Positions 1 to 7,082 of a stretch of 8,919 bases of DNA are shown piece after piece (within the stretch, counting starts at the first letter, position 1; each line of letters opens with the position of its first letter). The DNA is taken from positions 1 through 8,919 of the forward strand of contig CAMBUC010000073.1 of the NCBI GenBank assembly GCA_945871045.1, in the 5' to 3' direction. Source of the stretch: an uncultured bacterium. Lineage in GTDB: Bacteria; Bacillota; Clostridia; Lachnospirales; Lachnospiraceae. The notes beneath the pieces were generated by a model. The model made no database searches, was not told where the DNA came from, and saw only the letters and a list, made by a program, of their open reading frames with translations. The position numbers were made by a program, and so were the translations under genes.

Positions 1-462
1 TGTCAGTTCCTGTACAAGTCCGATCAAATTCTGTGGCTGTAACAGATCAAGGGCTGTCATACCCAATGTTTCCATCGCCTGCGCAAGTTCCTCCTCGGTG
101 ACATCCATACACTCCTGTAATGTTTCTTTTACATCTTCTGCCAACTGTTCTACCTGCTTTGTATCCACAGGATCATTTACATTCGCTGTCTGTTTCTGTG
201 GAATCTTGTGATTGCCGCTGGATCCAAAGCGTTCATAATCATGCTTTAACGCATCTGTCCTGTCCGCTGCTGTAACTGCCTTACCCGCATTTACATCCGC
301 AGGGTTTGCATAATCATTGGGATTCAGAAAACTGTTTGTACTCTGATTCATGATCCCTGCAAACTCAGCCAAAAGTTCTTTGGAATGCTTATTTTGCGAC
401 ACGCTATTTGTCTACACCGAAGAATCACTCATACCTGCACCTATGGTTGTTAACTGTGTCAT
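1..462 (-). CDS. fliK: FliK-like flagellar hook-length control protein, 5' part only, with in-frame TAG at codon 17
   Basis: The ATG at 460-462 lies 6 nt behind a perfect AAAGGAGGAG ribosome binding site and opens a frame reading MTQLTTIGAGMSDSSV. A TAG at 412-414 then stops it. The same frame is open for the next 137 codons to the window edge (positions 411 down to 1). That stretch includes KELLAEFAGIMNQS and, near the edge, VTEEELAQAMETLGMTALDLL, which resembles the N-terminal half of clostridial FliK proteins. FliK is an exported ruler that measures hook length and switches FlhB substrate specificity. Its conserved C-terminal domain lies outside the window. Position directly after fliJ and the YlxF-like gene matches the Bacillus order fliJ-ylxF-fliK, which is the main support for the name. 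If TAG is a true stop, translation could restart only at poor sites such as GTG 400-402 or ATG 349-351. TAG also ends flgB, fliE, codY and the YlxF-like gene, so wholesale reassignment of TAG is unlikely. Confidence 0.72.
412..462 (-). other. 16-codon ORF ended by the amber codon that interrupts fliK
   Basis: This is the segment between the well-placed fliK start and the in-frame TAG at 412-414. The codons before TAG are TCG GTG and those after are ACA AAT AGC GTG. A single C-to-T change (CAG to TAG) would create it and an intact gene would read SVQTNSV there. The downstream context (TAG ACA) is not a recognised strong readthrough context. It may be a nonsense mutation, a sequencing error, or a short leader peptide. 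The sequence cannot decide between them. Confidence 0.6.
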
Positions 463-479
463 CTTATTCTCCTCCTTTC

Positions 480-514
480 AAAAAATTTCGTAACTGTTTG
501 ATCCTGTCAGTTAC
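480..514 (-). promoter_or_regulatory. Hairpin plus T-run in the ylxF/motE-fliK gap, possible weak attenuator
   Basis: On the minus strand GTAACTG (508-514) can pair with CAGTTAC (490-496) across an 11-nt loop. After four bases (GAAA) comes a run of six Ts (480-485), and the fliK ribosome binding site begins immediately after. The stem is only 7 bp and AT-rich and the T-run is displaced from it, so termination would be weak at best. It sits in an 83-nt gap, the largest between genes inside the operon, so an expression-tuning or RNA-processing role is possible. Confidence 0.3.
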
Positions 515-545
515 ACCAGTTCTATCTATCAAGAGTCCCTACATT

Positions 546-1406
546 CTAGGGCTCCAGAATAGCGGTAATAATGGCAGCATTTTCTGCCTCCATCTCAGCC
601 AGAATACTGGCCCGTGACTCCGTATCCATCGCTCCCAGTATATCTGCTACCAGTTTTGAATTGTCACCCATCATTGCATTGAACATTGCCGCTGCTTTTT
701 TAGGCTTCATGCTGGAATAAGTAGCCACATAGTCTTCCATTTCTTTGTTCTTTTTCTGCTGTTCCAGCACTTGTCTGTAAATGACCTGCGCATTCGCCGG
801 ATCGATGGCTTCATAATACTCCTGATAATTCTTTATATCGGGTGCGTTGTTTGAAAACACAACCTCCTCATCAAATTTTTGTTTTAATTGTTCAAACTTT
901 GCCTCATTTTCCTCATAAACAGACAGTTTCTCCAATTGCGCTTTCAATTCTTTGATCTGGTCATTTTTCTTACTAATTTTCTTTTGAGATTCCGCCAGTT
1001 CTCTTTCTAACTGCTTTACATATTCCGTTGCTTCTGAAAGTGTTGTATAAGGATATTGCTGCTGTTCGATGGGAATCTCCACCTCAGGCAGGATCTTGTT
1101 TACGTAGGGGACATCTTTTAACAGAGGATACATCACAGTAGAGCCAAATCCTCCCACATCCCACTTGATCACCAGAACAAGGATTCCCAGCCAGATTGCA
1201 ATGATTATGATCGTTGCAAGAAAAACGGCTAATTTGCCGCCAAAGCCACCATCATCCTCAAAGTCCGGATCATCCGGATTAAAACCCTTTTTGATCAGCT
1301 GTTCTCTTCGTTTTGCCTCTTTTGCAGCCACTTTTTCTGCTTTCTTTGCTGCCTTTTCCTGTATCAGGTCCGCTTTCGATTTCGTTACTTCTTTATCTGC
1401 TGCCAT
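546..1406 (-). CDS. MotE/YlxF-like membrane-anchored flagellar protein with MgtE-N-type C-terminal domain
   Basis: 286 residues, ATG start 14 nt after the fliJ stop behind a GGGTGGTG ribosome binding site. Residues 1-52 are highly charged and Lys/Ala/Glu-rich (cytoplasmic by the positive-inside rule). Residues about 59-81 form one transmembrane helix (LAVFLATIIIIAIWLGILVLVI). Residues about 123-182 are a predicted coiled coil. Residues about 228-285 (SSMKPKKAAAMFNAMM to the C-terminus) resemble the MgtE N-terminal-like helical repeat seen in MotE and Bacillus YlxF. The location between fliJ and fliK is that of ylxF. Rhizobial MotE is a periplasmic chaperone for MotC; in Gram-positives the role is not settled, so no precise function is assigned. 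It is longer than Bacillus YlxF (about 200 residues), mainly through the charged N-terminus and the coiled-coil linker. Ends in TAG. Confidence 0.8.
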   Translation of the reverse strand: MAADKEVTKSKADLIQEKAAKKAEKVAAKEAKRREQLIKKGFNPDDPDFEDDGGFGGKLAVFLATIIIIAIWLGILVLVIKWDVGGFGSTVMYPLLKDVPYVNKILPEVEIPIEQQQYPYTTLSEATEYVKQLERELAESQKKISKKNDQIKELKAQLEKLSVYEENEAKFEQLKQKFDEEVVFSNNAPDIKNYQEYYEAIDPANAQVIYRQVLEQQKKNKEMEDYVATYSSMKPKKAAAMFNAMMGDNSKLVADILGAMDTESRASILAEMEAENAAIITAILEP

Positions 1407-1420
1407 TTCTTACACCACCC

Positions 1421-1873
1421 TTATTCCTTTTGTGCATGATCATGATAAGTAAAACTAACCAACTGGTCGATCTCCTTTGATTCCTCCTGCGCAAGTTCTG
1501 CCTGAAATTGTTCAAAGGCTTTTTCCCTTAATTTTTCATGGGACTTTCGCTCCACCATCACCGCCTGCAAGCGTTTCCGTGCAAGTTCTACATTTTTCTC
1601 TGCCACATGCACTTTCATGATCTGATCCCGGATCAATGACTTCATCACATCGATGGCATGCTTATTCTCCTGGATCGCACGCACATTGATCTTTCCTACC
1701 GATAATTCTGCTGCACGCTTCTCATACTCCATGCGTCGCAGCATCAGTTTTTGCAGTTTTTTGTTTTCTTCCTGAAGTTTTTGAGCCGCAATGCTGTAAG
1801 CAGATTTTTCCTGCTCCTCTAATTTATATTTGATATCCAGTATGCTCTGCATACGATAGACAAATTTTGCCAT
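1421..1873 (-). CDS. fliJ: Flagellar export chaperone / ATPase stalk protein FliJ
   Basis: 150 residues, close to the 147 of Bacillus FliJ. The whole protein is a charged helical hairpin. It begins KFVYRMQSILDIKYKLEEQEK, the usual FliJ N-terminal helix, and ends in a second long helix with RKSHEKLREKAFEQF and then QEESKEIDQL. FliJ inserts into the FliI hexamer like the gamma subunit of F1-ATPase, contacts FlhA, and recycles export chaperones in the cytoplasm. The ATG at 1871-1873 follows an AAGGGAGTG ribosome binding site, 21 nt after the fliI stop. Identity rests on size, helical pattern, N-terminal signature and position directly after fliI; FliJ proteins are otherwise poorly conserved. Confidence 0.92.
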   Translation of the reverse strand: MAKFVYRMQSILDIKYKLEEQEKSAYSIAAQKLQEENKKLQKLMLRRMEYEKRAAELSVGKINVRAIQENKHAIDVMKSLIRDQIMKVHVAEKNVELARKRLQAVMVERKSHEKLREKAFEQFQAELAQEESKEIDQLVSFTYHDHAQKE

Positions 1874-1894
1874 ACCGGTTCACTCCCTTACAAA

Positions 1895-3184
1895 TTACAA
1901 GGTGAAAATACTCTTTAACATCTCTACTTCCTGCTCAAAGTCAAATTTTTCATCCGTCCGCTGCAGCAAGTACGCATTTACAGCAGCATGCTTTCCTATT
2001 GCATAATCAATCTCTTTATTTGAACCGTTCTTATACGCTCCGATATTGATCAAATCCTCCGCTTCTGCATAAGTAGCCATCACATGTTTCAGTTTGCCGG
2101 CAAATTCTTTTTGCTCCGGCGAAGCGATCGAACTCATAACACGGGAGATACTTGCCAACACATCGATCGCCGGATAGTGATTCTTCTGGGCCAATTTACG
2201 ATTCAAGACGATATGCCCGTCAAGAATACCGCGGGCGGTATCTGTGATCGGTTCATTAAAATCGTCACCATCTACCAGAACCGTATAGAGTCCCGTGATG
2301 GAACCCCGCTCAGCTGTTCCGGCGCGTTCCAGCAATTTCGGTAATTCCGCATACACACTCGGCGGATATCCTCTTGTTACAGGAGGTTCACCGGATGCAA
2401 GGCCGATCTCACGCTGTGCCATGGAAAAACGTGTTAAGGAGTCCATCATGAGAAGCACGTCTTTCCCCTGATCCCTGAAGTATTCAGCAATGGCCGTGGC
2501 GGTCATAGCCGCTTTTTTTCGGATCAATGCCGGCTTGTCGGAAGTTGCGACGACAACTACCGAACGTGCCATTCCTTCCGGTCCAAGATCTCGCTCTATG
2601 AACTCCCGTACCTCTCTGCCTCGCTCGCCGATCAATGCGATCACATTGATATCTGCCTTTGTATTTCTAGCAAACATACCCATCAGCGTACTTTTGCCGA
2701 CACCGGATCCTGCAAAAATACCAATACGCTGTCCCCTTCCGACAGTCAAAAGACCATCCACTGCTTTTACCCCAAGAGGAAGTACCTGATCAATGATCTT
2801 TCGCTTCATCGGATCCGGAGGCAGACAGTCTGCCGGATACTGGGTCGGCAGAAGGATCTCCTCATCCGTATCCGTAGGCCGCCCAAGACCATCCAATGTA
2901 TGGCCTAACAATTCAACACCTACAGAAACAGATAATGGATGCCCCGTATTCTCTACAACGCATCCAACTCCGATCCCATCCATGCTCTCATAAGGCATTA
3001 AAAGTAATCGGTTCTCATGAAAACCGACTACTTCTGCCATGACATATGTACCTTTCTCTTTTTCTACAACAATACGGCAAAGATCTCCCAGTTTTGCCTC
3101 CGGTCCGATGGATTCCACCGTCAGACCTACAACCTTTGCCACTTTACCATAGCAATTATAAAAAAAACGGTCTGCGACCTGCAA
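1895..3184 (-). CDS. fliI: Flagellum-specific export ATPase FliI (5' end uncertain, possible frameshift)
   Basis: 429 residues as read from TTG 3182-3184. Landmarks are the beta-barrel domain (LGDLCRI, residues 32-38), Walker A GSGVGKST (159-166), GERGREV with the catalytic Glu (186-192), Walker B LLMMD (244-248), SGEPPVTRGYPPSV (264-277), and the loop DGDDFNEPITD (305-315). This is an F1-beta-like hexameric ATPase that energises unfolding and delivery of rod, hook and filament subunits to the FlhA/FlhB gate, under the control of FliH and FliJ. The start is doubtful: the TTG lies just 3 nt after an in-frame TAA (3188-3190), has only a weak GTGAG Shine-Dalgarno, leaves a 70-nt gap to fliH, and gives a short N-terminus. 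A better ATG (3211-3213) lies upstream in another frame (see the separate feature). The body of the gene is intact and ends in TAA. Confidence 0.95.
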   Translation of the reverse strand: MQVADRFFYNCYGKVAKVVGLTVESIGPEAKLGDLCRIVVEKEKGTYVMAEVVGFHENRLLLMPYESMDGIGVGCVVENTGHPLSVSVGVELLGHTLDGLGRPTDTDEEILLPTQYPADCLPPDPMKRKIIDQVLPLGVKAVDGLLTVGRGQRIGIFAGSGVGKSTLMGMFARNTKADINVIALIGERGREVREFIERDLGPEGMARSVVVVATSDKPALIRKKAAMTATAIAEYFRDQGKDVLLMMDSLTRFSMAQREIGLASGEPPVTRGYPPSVYAELPKLLERAGTAERGSITGLYTVLVDGDDFNEPITDTARGILDGHIVLNRKLAQKNHYPAIDVLASISRVMSSIASPEQKEFAGKLKHVMATYAEAEDLINIGAYKNGSNKEIDYAIGKHAAVNAYLLQRTDEKFDFEQEVEMLKSIFTL

Positions 3185-3213
3185 ATATTACTCACATTAT
3201 AGCTTACGTCCAT
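3160..3213 (-). other. Candidate true 5' end of fliI in the adjacent frame, joined through a T8 tract
   Basis: The ATG at 3211-3213 follows AGGAG (3225-3229) and a closer AGGA (3220-3223), 41 nt after the fliH stop. Its frame encodes MDVSYNVSNICRSQTVFF up to a run of eight Ts (plus-strand As at 3160-3167), then would end at TAG 3127-3129. The fliI frame takes over within this run: a one-base slip back on T TTT TTT, or one extra T in DNA or RNA, fuses RSQTVFF to YNCYGKVAKVVGL. The fused protein would be about 439 residues, matching Bacillus FliI (438). Eight is the longest single-base run within any coding part of the window. Whether the slip is biological or a sequencing error is unknown. Confidence 0.55.
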
Positions 3214-3254
3214 CCGTTTTCCTGCTCCTAAAAATAAGTTCCTATCATGTATGA

Positions 3255-4115
3255 TCATCGATCCGCCATACAACTCAGACTTTTCAAATCCCGTATCAGA
3301 TTGTCTAAAGCAACATCTAAACTGCAATCATATACGCCACTGTCCGCATCGATCACACACTGACTTTCCGAAAGTCCCGGATCCATAACAATATCAATCT
3401 GCACATCGTTACCGACTTTCTCCTGTAGTTCCTCACGTCTTTCGCGAAGAAACGCCACTTCTTTTTCGCTGACACGTATCTTATATTGTTTTGTTTCACG
3501 AATGCCTCTCATGGCATGTTTTACCAGCGACAACAACATTTCCCGTTTACCGGCAAACTGCATGCGAAATACTTCGTCAAAAACAGTAAGTATCGTATCC
3601 AGAAGCTGTGGTTCCAGTTCTTCCATTGCCCGATCATAGTGATCTTGTAATTCCTGTTCCCGAAGGGTTAAGGCTTCTTCTCCGGCGCGGAGTTTTTCTT
3701 CCGCTTCATGGACCGCACTTTCATATCCTTTCTGGTAACCTTCCTGTCTGCCATGTTCACGAAGGGTATCTGCTTCCTTCATCGCCTTATCATGGATCAT
3801 AACAGCCGAAGCATTGGCTTCCTCAAGAATCTGCTGTGCCTGTTCCTTCGCCTGTTCCACATAATCGATCTCTGGCTCCGGTTCTACTTCCAACTCTAAT
3901 TCCTGCGCAAACAAACCTTCTGTAAACTCTGATTCGCCATCTAACTCTCCTGCTGCGATCGCTTCCTCGCGCCTGCGCATCAATTCTTGCTTCTGCGCCT
4001 GCTTTTGTTCATTGACGATCGCCTGCATTTTCTCCGCAATGATGTCGTTGGTATTGATCACACGGGCAACCTGCTCCCCGCGTATGACATAACTATTTCG
4101 GTATAAATTAGACAA
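3255..4115 (-). CDS. fliH: Flagellar export ATPase regulator FliH
   Basis: 286 residues. A basic and acidic helical N-terminal half (residues 24-165, predicted coiled coil) includes HGRQEGYQKGYE (121-132), the Gly-spaced helix-packing signature of FliH and vacuolar E-subunit relatives. The C-terminal domain has DPGLSESQCVIDADSGVYDC (245-264), the usual FliH/HrpE motif. FliH dimers bind the FliI N-terminus, hold it inactive, and tether it to the C-ring via FliN. Start is TTG at 4113-4115, overlapping the end of fliG by 8 nt, which implies translational coupling. The start is well supported by GGAGGTGA (4124-4131), 8 nt upstream. Residues 72-82 are a Glu-rich stretch. Followed by 41 nt to the upstream fliI ATG, or 70 nt to its TTG. 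Confidence 0.93.
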   Translation of the reverse strand: MSNLYRNSYVIRGEQVARVINTNDIIAEKMQAIVNEQKQAQKQELMRRREEAIAAGELDGESEFTEGLFAQELELEVEPEPEIDYVEQAKEQAQQILEEANASAVMIHDKAMKEADTLREHGRQEGYQKGYESAVHEAEEKLRAGEEALTLREQELQDHYDRAMEELEPQLLDTILTVFDEVFRMQFAGKREMLLSLVKHAMRGIRETKQYKIRVSEKEVAFLRERREELQEKVGNDVQIDIVMDPGLSESQCVIDADSGVYDCSLDVALDNLIRDLKSLSCMADR

Positions 4116-5115
4116 TTACCTCGTCACCTCCACCTCTTGAAATGACGATCTCAGCAGAATCCTCTAACTTACGGATAATGGAAACAATCTTCTGCTGTGC
4201 TTCCTCTACATCCTTCATACGAACCGGTCCCATAAATTCGATATCTTCCTCGATCATGGATGCCAGACGTTTTGACAGGTTCTTCAGTACGACACTCTTT
4301 ACTTCTTCATTTGATCCCTTTAATGCGATCTCAAGGTCATTGTTATCTACATCACGAAGTACACGCTGAATCGCACGGTCATCAAGCAGCAAGATATCCT
4401 CGAATACGAACATCTTCTTTCGGATCTCGTCTGCAAGTTCCGGTTCCTCGATCTCTAATGACTCCATGATATGTTTCTCGGTTCCACGGTCTACTGTATT
4501 TAAAATATTTACGATGGCATCCACACCACCAACAATCGTGTAATCCTGATTTGCCAACGATGCAAGTTTTCGTTCCAACACACTCTCCACTTCCTTGATC
4601 ACATCCGGAGATGTACGATCCATCAAAGCGATACGTCTTGCAACATCCGCCTGTTTTTCAGGCGGCAATGCTCCCAGTATCATCGCAGCCTGATTGGAAG
4701 ACAGATAAGAAAGAATCATTGCAATGGTCTGGGGATGCTCTTCCTGAATAAAGTTCAGTACCTGAGACGGATCTGTCTTTCTCACAAACTCGAAAGGACG
4801 AACCTGAAGGGAGGCAGTCAGTTTGGTAATAACGATCTGTGCCTGTTCCTCTCCCAGTGCCTTATCCAGCAATTCTTTCGCATAACCGATACCGCCTTCT
4901 GCAATATACTGCTGCGCAAGACATACCTGATAAAACTCTTCTAAAACAGTCTCCTTCGTCTGTGGAGACACGCTTCTGGTATTTGCAATCTCCAGTGTCA
5001 ATTCCTCTATCTCATCTTCTTTGAGATGTTTAAATATAGTTGCTGATTTTTCAGGCCCAAGCGCAATCAAAAGTATCGCTGCCTTTTGAACGCCGGATAA
5101 TTCTTCATTTGCCAT
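4108..5115 (-). CDS. fliG: Flagellar motor switch / rotor protein FliG
   Basis: 335 residues, normal for the family. FliG-N residues about 5-105 bind FliF and open with GVQKAAILLIALGPEKSA. The middle domain carries EEHPQ (125-129), the conserved patch that binds FliM. The C-terminal torque domain has MFVFEDILLLDDRAIQRVL (235-253), where DDR (245-247) matches the charged residues that meet the stator protein MotA, followed by IALKGS and GPVR (296-299). FliG links the MS ring to the C-ring and generates torque. The ATG at 5113-5115 has an AGGAGA site about 10 nt upstream and lies 30 nt after the fliF stop. The gene overlaps fliH by 8 nt. No defect seen in any key motif. Confidence 0.97.
   Translation of the reverse strand: MANEELSGVQKAAILLIALGPEKSATIFKHLKEDEIEELTLEIANTRSVSPQTKETVLEEFYQVCLAQQYIAEGGIGYAKELLDKALGEEQAQIVITKLTASLQVRPFEFVRKTDPSQVLNFIQEEHPQTIAMILSYLSSNQAAMILGALPPEKQADVARRIALMDRTSPDVIKEVESVLERKLASLANQDYTIVGGVDAIVNILNTVDRGTEKHIMESLEIEEPELADEIRKKMFVFEDILLLDDRAIQRVLRDVDNNDLEIALKGSNEEVKSVVLKNLSKRLASMIEEDIEFMGPVRMKDVEEAQQKIVSIIRKLEDSAEIVISRGGGDEVIV
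4124..4131 (-). promoter_or_regulatory. Near-perfect Shine-Dalgarno for fliH inside the 3' end of fliG
   Basis: GGAGGTGA fully complements the 3' end of 16S rRNA and lies 8 nt before the TTG of fliH. The same bases encode part of the Gly-Gly-Gly-Asp tail of FliG. It decides the fliH start and compensates for the weak initiation codon. Confidence 0.85.
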
Positions 5116-5145
5116 GAAATCTAATCTCCTAAGATAAATCTAACT

Positions 5146-6747
5146 TTAATCCCAGTCCTCATTGAGCCAGTTACGAAGCAGGGATGCAACCGCCTCCGGC
5201 TTTTCATCAACGAATTTCTCGATCAGGAGCCTTGCCTCTGACTTCTCAGCATAAGCAATATCCTCCATCTCGCTTTCCGTCTCTTTGGTAGATGCAAGCA
5301 GGGATTCTACGGAAAGTTCCGGTTCCAGTTCCTGCAACTGTTCTTTTCTCGTACTGCGGAAAACTACATATCCAAGCAGCGCAAAGATCAGCACTGCCAG
5401 TAAAATCTGGAAGTAATCGGCAAGGGTGCGTCCACTGCCAGATGAATACTGAAATACCGGTACTTCATACGCGACAATTGAAATATTTGCTACGGGAAAT
5501 CCGGTTGCATTTGCTACAAGATTATAAAAATCTTCATCCACATCGGTTTTCACCCGGGCAGAATTATTTGCTTTGAACTCCTCAAACGTGGTGCCTTCCA
5601 ACTGACCCGTTTTTTTCATGACATCTTCGTTATAAGTCACATAAGTAGTAGCCACAACAGATACGGAAGAAGAGTCATAATTGATCTTTCCTGCACCGCC
5701 ATAGGTTTTTGTCAGACGCTCGCTGGGAAGATAATCTTTTTTGACCTCGGTGACAGATGATTCCGTATAATCACCGTTTTCCATCACATAAGTATTATCA
5801 TCATTCGTATCTGTTCCGGGAATTGCTGCCGGTCCTCCGACTGCTGTGGACTCATAAGACTGCTCCGAATCCAAATAGCCCTGAGACTGTCCTTCCGGTA
5901 CATAAAACTCATGATTGGTCATCTCAACATTTGAGAAGTCCATGTCAAGATTCATACCGACTTCTACATTATTGTACAACTCTGTGCCGATCATGACATC
6001 TTTGACGCTTTTCTTGATGGACTGCTCGTATTTTTGACGGAGTGTCAACTGGGAGTTTGCAGTTCCGATAGCGGTGGTTTCGTCTCCGCCTGCAAACAAC
6101 GTATTGTTCTGGGTGTCAATAACGGAAATCTCATTGGTATTTTCATTACCGACAGCCACAGCGATAAACCGCGCCAGACCGGCCGCCTGCTCCTCATCCA
6201 TCTCCCCATCCAGATCCAGCATCGCCGCAACATAAGTCGGCTCTTTCTGCGCGATCAATGTACCGTCATCCGTAGGAATATTCATACGGAATTTCACTTC
6301 TTTGACATTGTCGAGCATTTCGATGGTCTTTTTTAATTCCTCTTCCAGATAAACCTGATATCTTCTGTCTTTATCAGCTTCTGTCGTCGTAAAACTGCCG
6401 CTTAGTGCGTCATCGATCGTAAAACCACTGACCGGCAGACCGTTTGATCCGATCAGAATTCGGGCATTTGCCTCATCCTTTGTATTGATCGTAAACACCA
6501 GTCCGTTGCTGCTGACTTCATAAGCGATATTATTATCAGTCAACAACTGCTTTACTTCTGCCGCCTGTTTCGTATCTTCACAAGTCGTCAACTCAACCAT
6601 TTTCGGACGCGTCATGATAAATGCGGTAAGTCCGATGGCGATAGCCACAACTGCCACGACACTGATCAACAGGATCTGTTGTTTTTTATTAAATTTTTTC
6701 CACCAGTCTATGATACGCTCTGCGAGTTGTCTCAACCGTTCCTGCAT
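5146..6747 (-). CDS. fliF: Flagellar MS-ring protein FliF
   Basis: 533 residues, close to Bacillus FliF (536). Residues 25-45 form the first transmembrane helix and 447-463 the second. Between them lie the YscJ/FliF ring-building domains (about 46-220; DKDRRYQVYLEEELKKTIE at 125-143) and the FliF C-domain (about 235-437) with a Gly/Asp/Ser-rich variable loop near 285-325. The cytoplasmic tail ends RLLIEKFVDEKPEAVASLL...WLNEDWD, the FliG-binding helix. It forms the membrane ring on which rod, export gate and C-ring assemble. The ATG at 6745-6747 follows AAGGAG with an 8-nt spacer and lies 16 nt after fliE. No signal peptide beyond the first helix. Intact. Confidence 0.97.
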   Translation of the reverse strand: MQERLRQLAERIIDWWKKFNKKQQILLISVVAVVAIAIGLTAFIMTRPKMVELTTCEDTKQAAEVKQLLTDNNIAYEVSSNGLVFTINTKDEANARILIGSNGLPVSGFTIDDALSGSFTTTEADKDRRYQVYLEEELKKTIEMLDNVKEVKFRMNIPTDDGTLIAQKEPTYVAAMLDLDGEMDEEQAAGLARFIAVAVGNENTNEISVIDTQNNTLFAGGDETTAIGTANSQLTLRQKYEQSIKKSVKDVMIGTELYNNVEVGMNLDMDFSNVEMTNHEFYVPEGQSQGYLDSEQSYESTAVGGPAAIPGTDTNDDNTYVMENGDYTESSVTEVKKDYLPSERLTKTYGGAGKINYDSSSVSVVATTYVTYNEDVMKKTGQLEGTTFEEFKANNSARVKTDVDEDFYNLVANATGFPVANISIVAYEVPVFQYSSGSGRTLADYFQILLAVLIFALLGYVVFRSTRKEQLQELEPELSVESLLASTKETESEMEDIAYAEKSEARLLIEKFVDEKPEAVASLLRNWLNEDWD

Positions 6748-6763
6748 GGGTTATCTCCTTTTA

Positions 6764-7069
6764 CTACATCTGCATATTCATGATACTGTTATAAGCTTCT
6801 AACACTTTATCACGCACTGCAACGGTATATGCAAGTGCAGTGTTTGCCTTTTTCTGTGCAATCTGAAGATCATGGGTATTTTCTGCCAGACCAAGCGCAA
6901 ACTGTATTTCCAAAGATTCTGCTGTATTCTGTAATTTGTTTGTCTCATCAAGCATGCCAAGCGCCGTGGTAAAGATGGAATCAAAGGTACTGTCTCCCGT
7001 TACTTTTGATTGATTGGCTGCCTGCGAGACCATATCAGACTGTATGTTCCGGATCGCTGAGATATCCAT
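6764..7069 (-). CDS. fliE: Flagellar hook-basal body adaptor protein FliE
   Basis: 101 residues, the usual size. The conserved C-terminal helix pattern is present: FDSIFTTALGMLDETNKLQN (29-48), then FALGLAENTHDLQIAQKKANTAL and AVRDKVLEAYNSIMNMQM. FliE sits at the junction of the MS ring/export gate and the proximal rod and is among the first exported subunits. The AAGGAGG ribosome binding site overlaps the flgC stop codon (TTAAGGAGG), with the ATG 13 nt after it. Ends in TAG, 16 nt before fliF. Confidence 0.96.
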   Translation of the reverse strand: MDISAIRNIQSDMVSQAANQSKVTGDSTFDSIFTTALGMLDETNKLQNTAESLEIQFALGLAENTHDLQIAQKKANTALAYTVAVRDKVLEAYNSIMNMQM

Positions 7070-7082
7070 TCGTCATGCCTCC

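Noticed and set aside
1..462. Reassignment of TAG to a sense codon to explain the fliK stop
   Set aside because: TAG is the normal stop of codY, flgB, fliE and the YlxF-like gene in this same window.
408..617. Plus-strand frame overlapping the fliK 5' end and the ylxF-like gene
   Set aside because: It lies antisense to two genes, has no ribosome binding site, and has low-complexity content typical of a shadow frame.
2513..2519. Seven-base homopolymer inside fliI, and a similar one inside fliF near 5610-5616
   Set aside because: The reading frames continue intact through both and encode conserved Lys pairs, so there is no sign of slippage.
5757..6336. Plus-strand frames inside fliF
   Set aside because: Antisense to a full-length, well-conserved gene; no start context or protein-like features.
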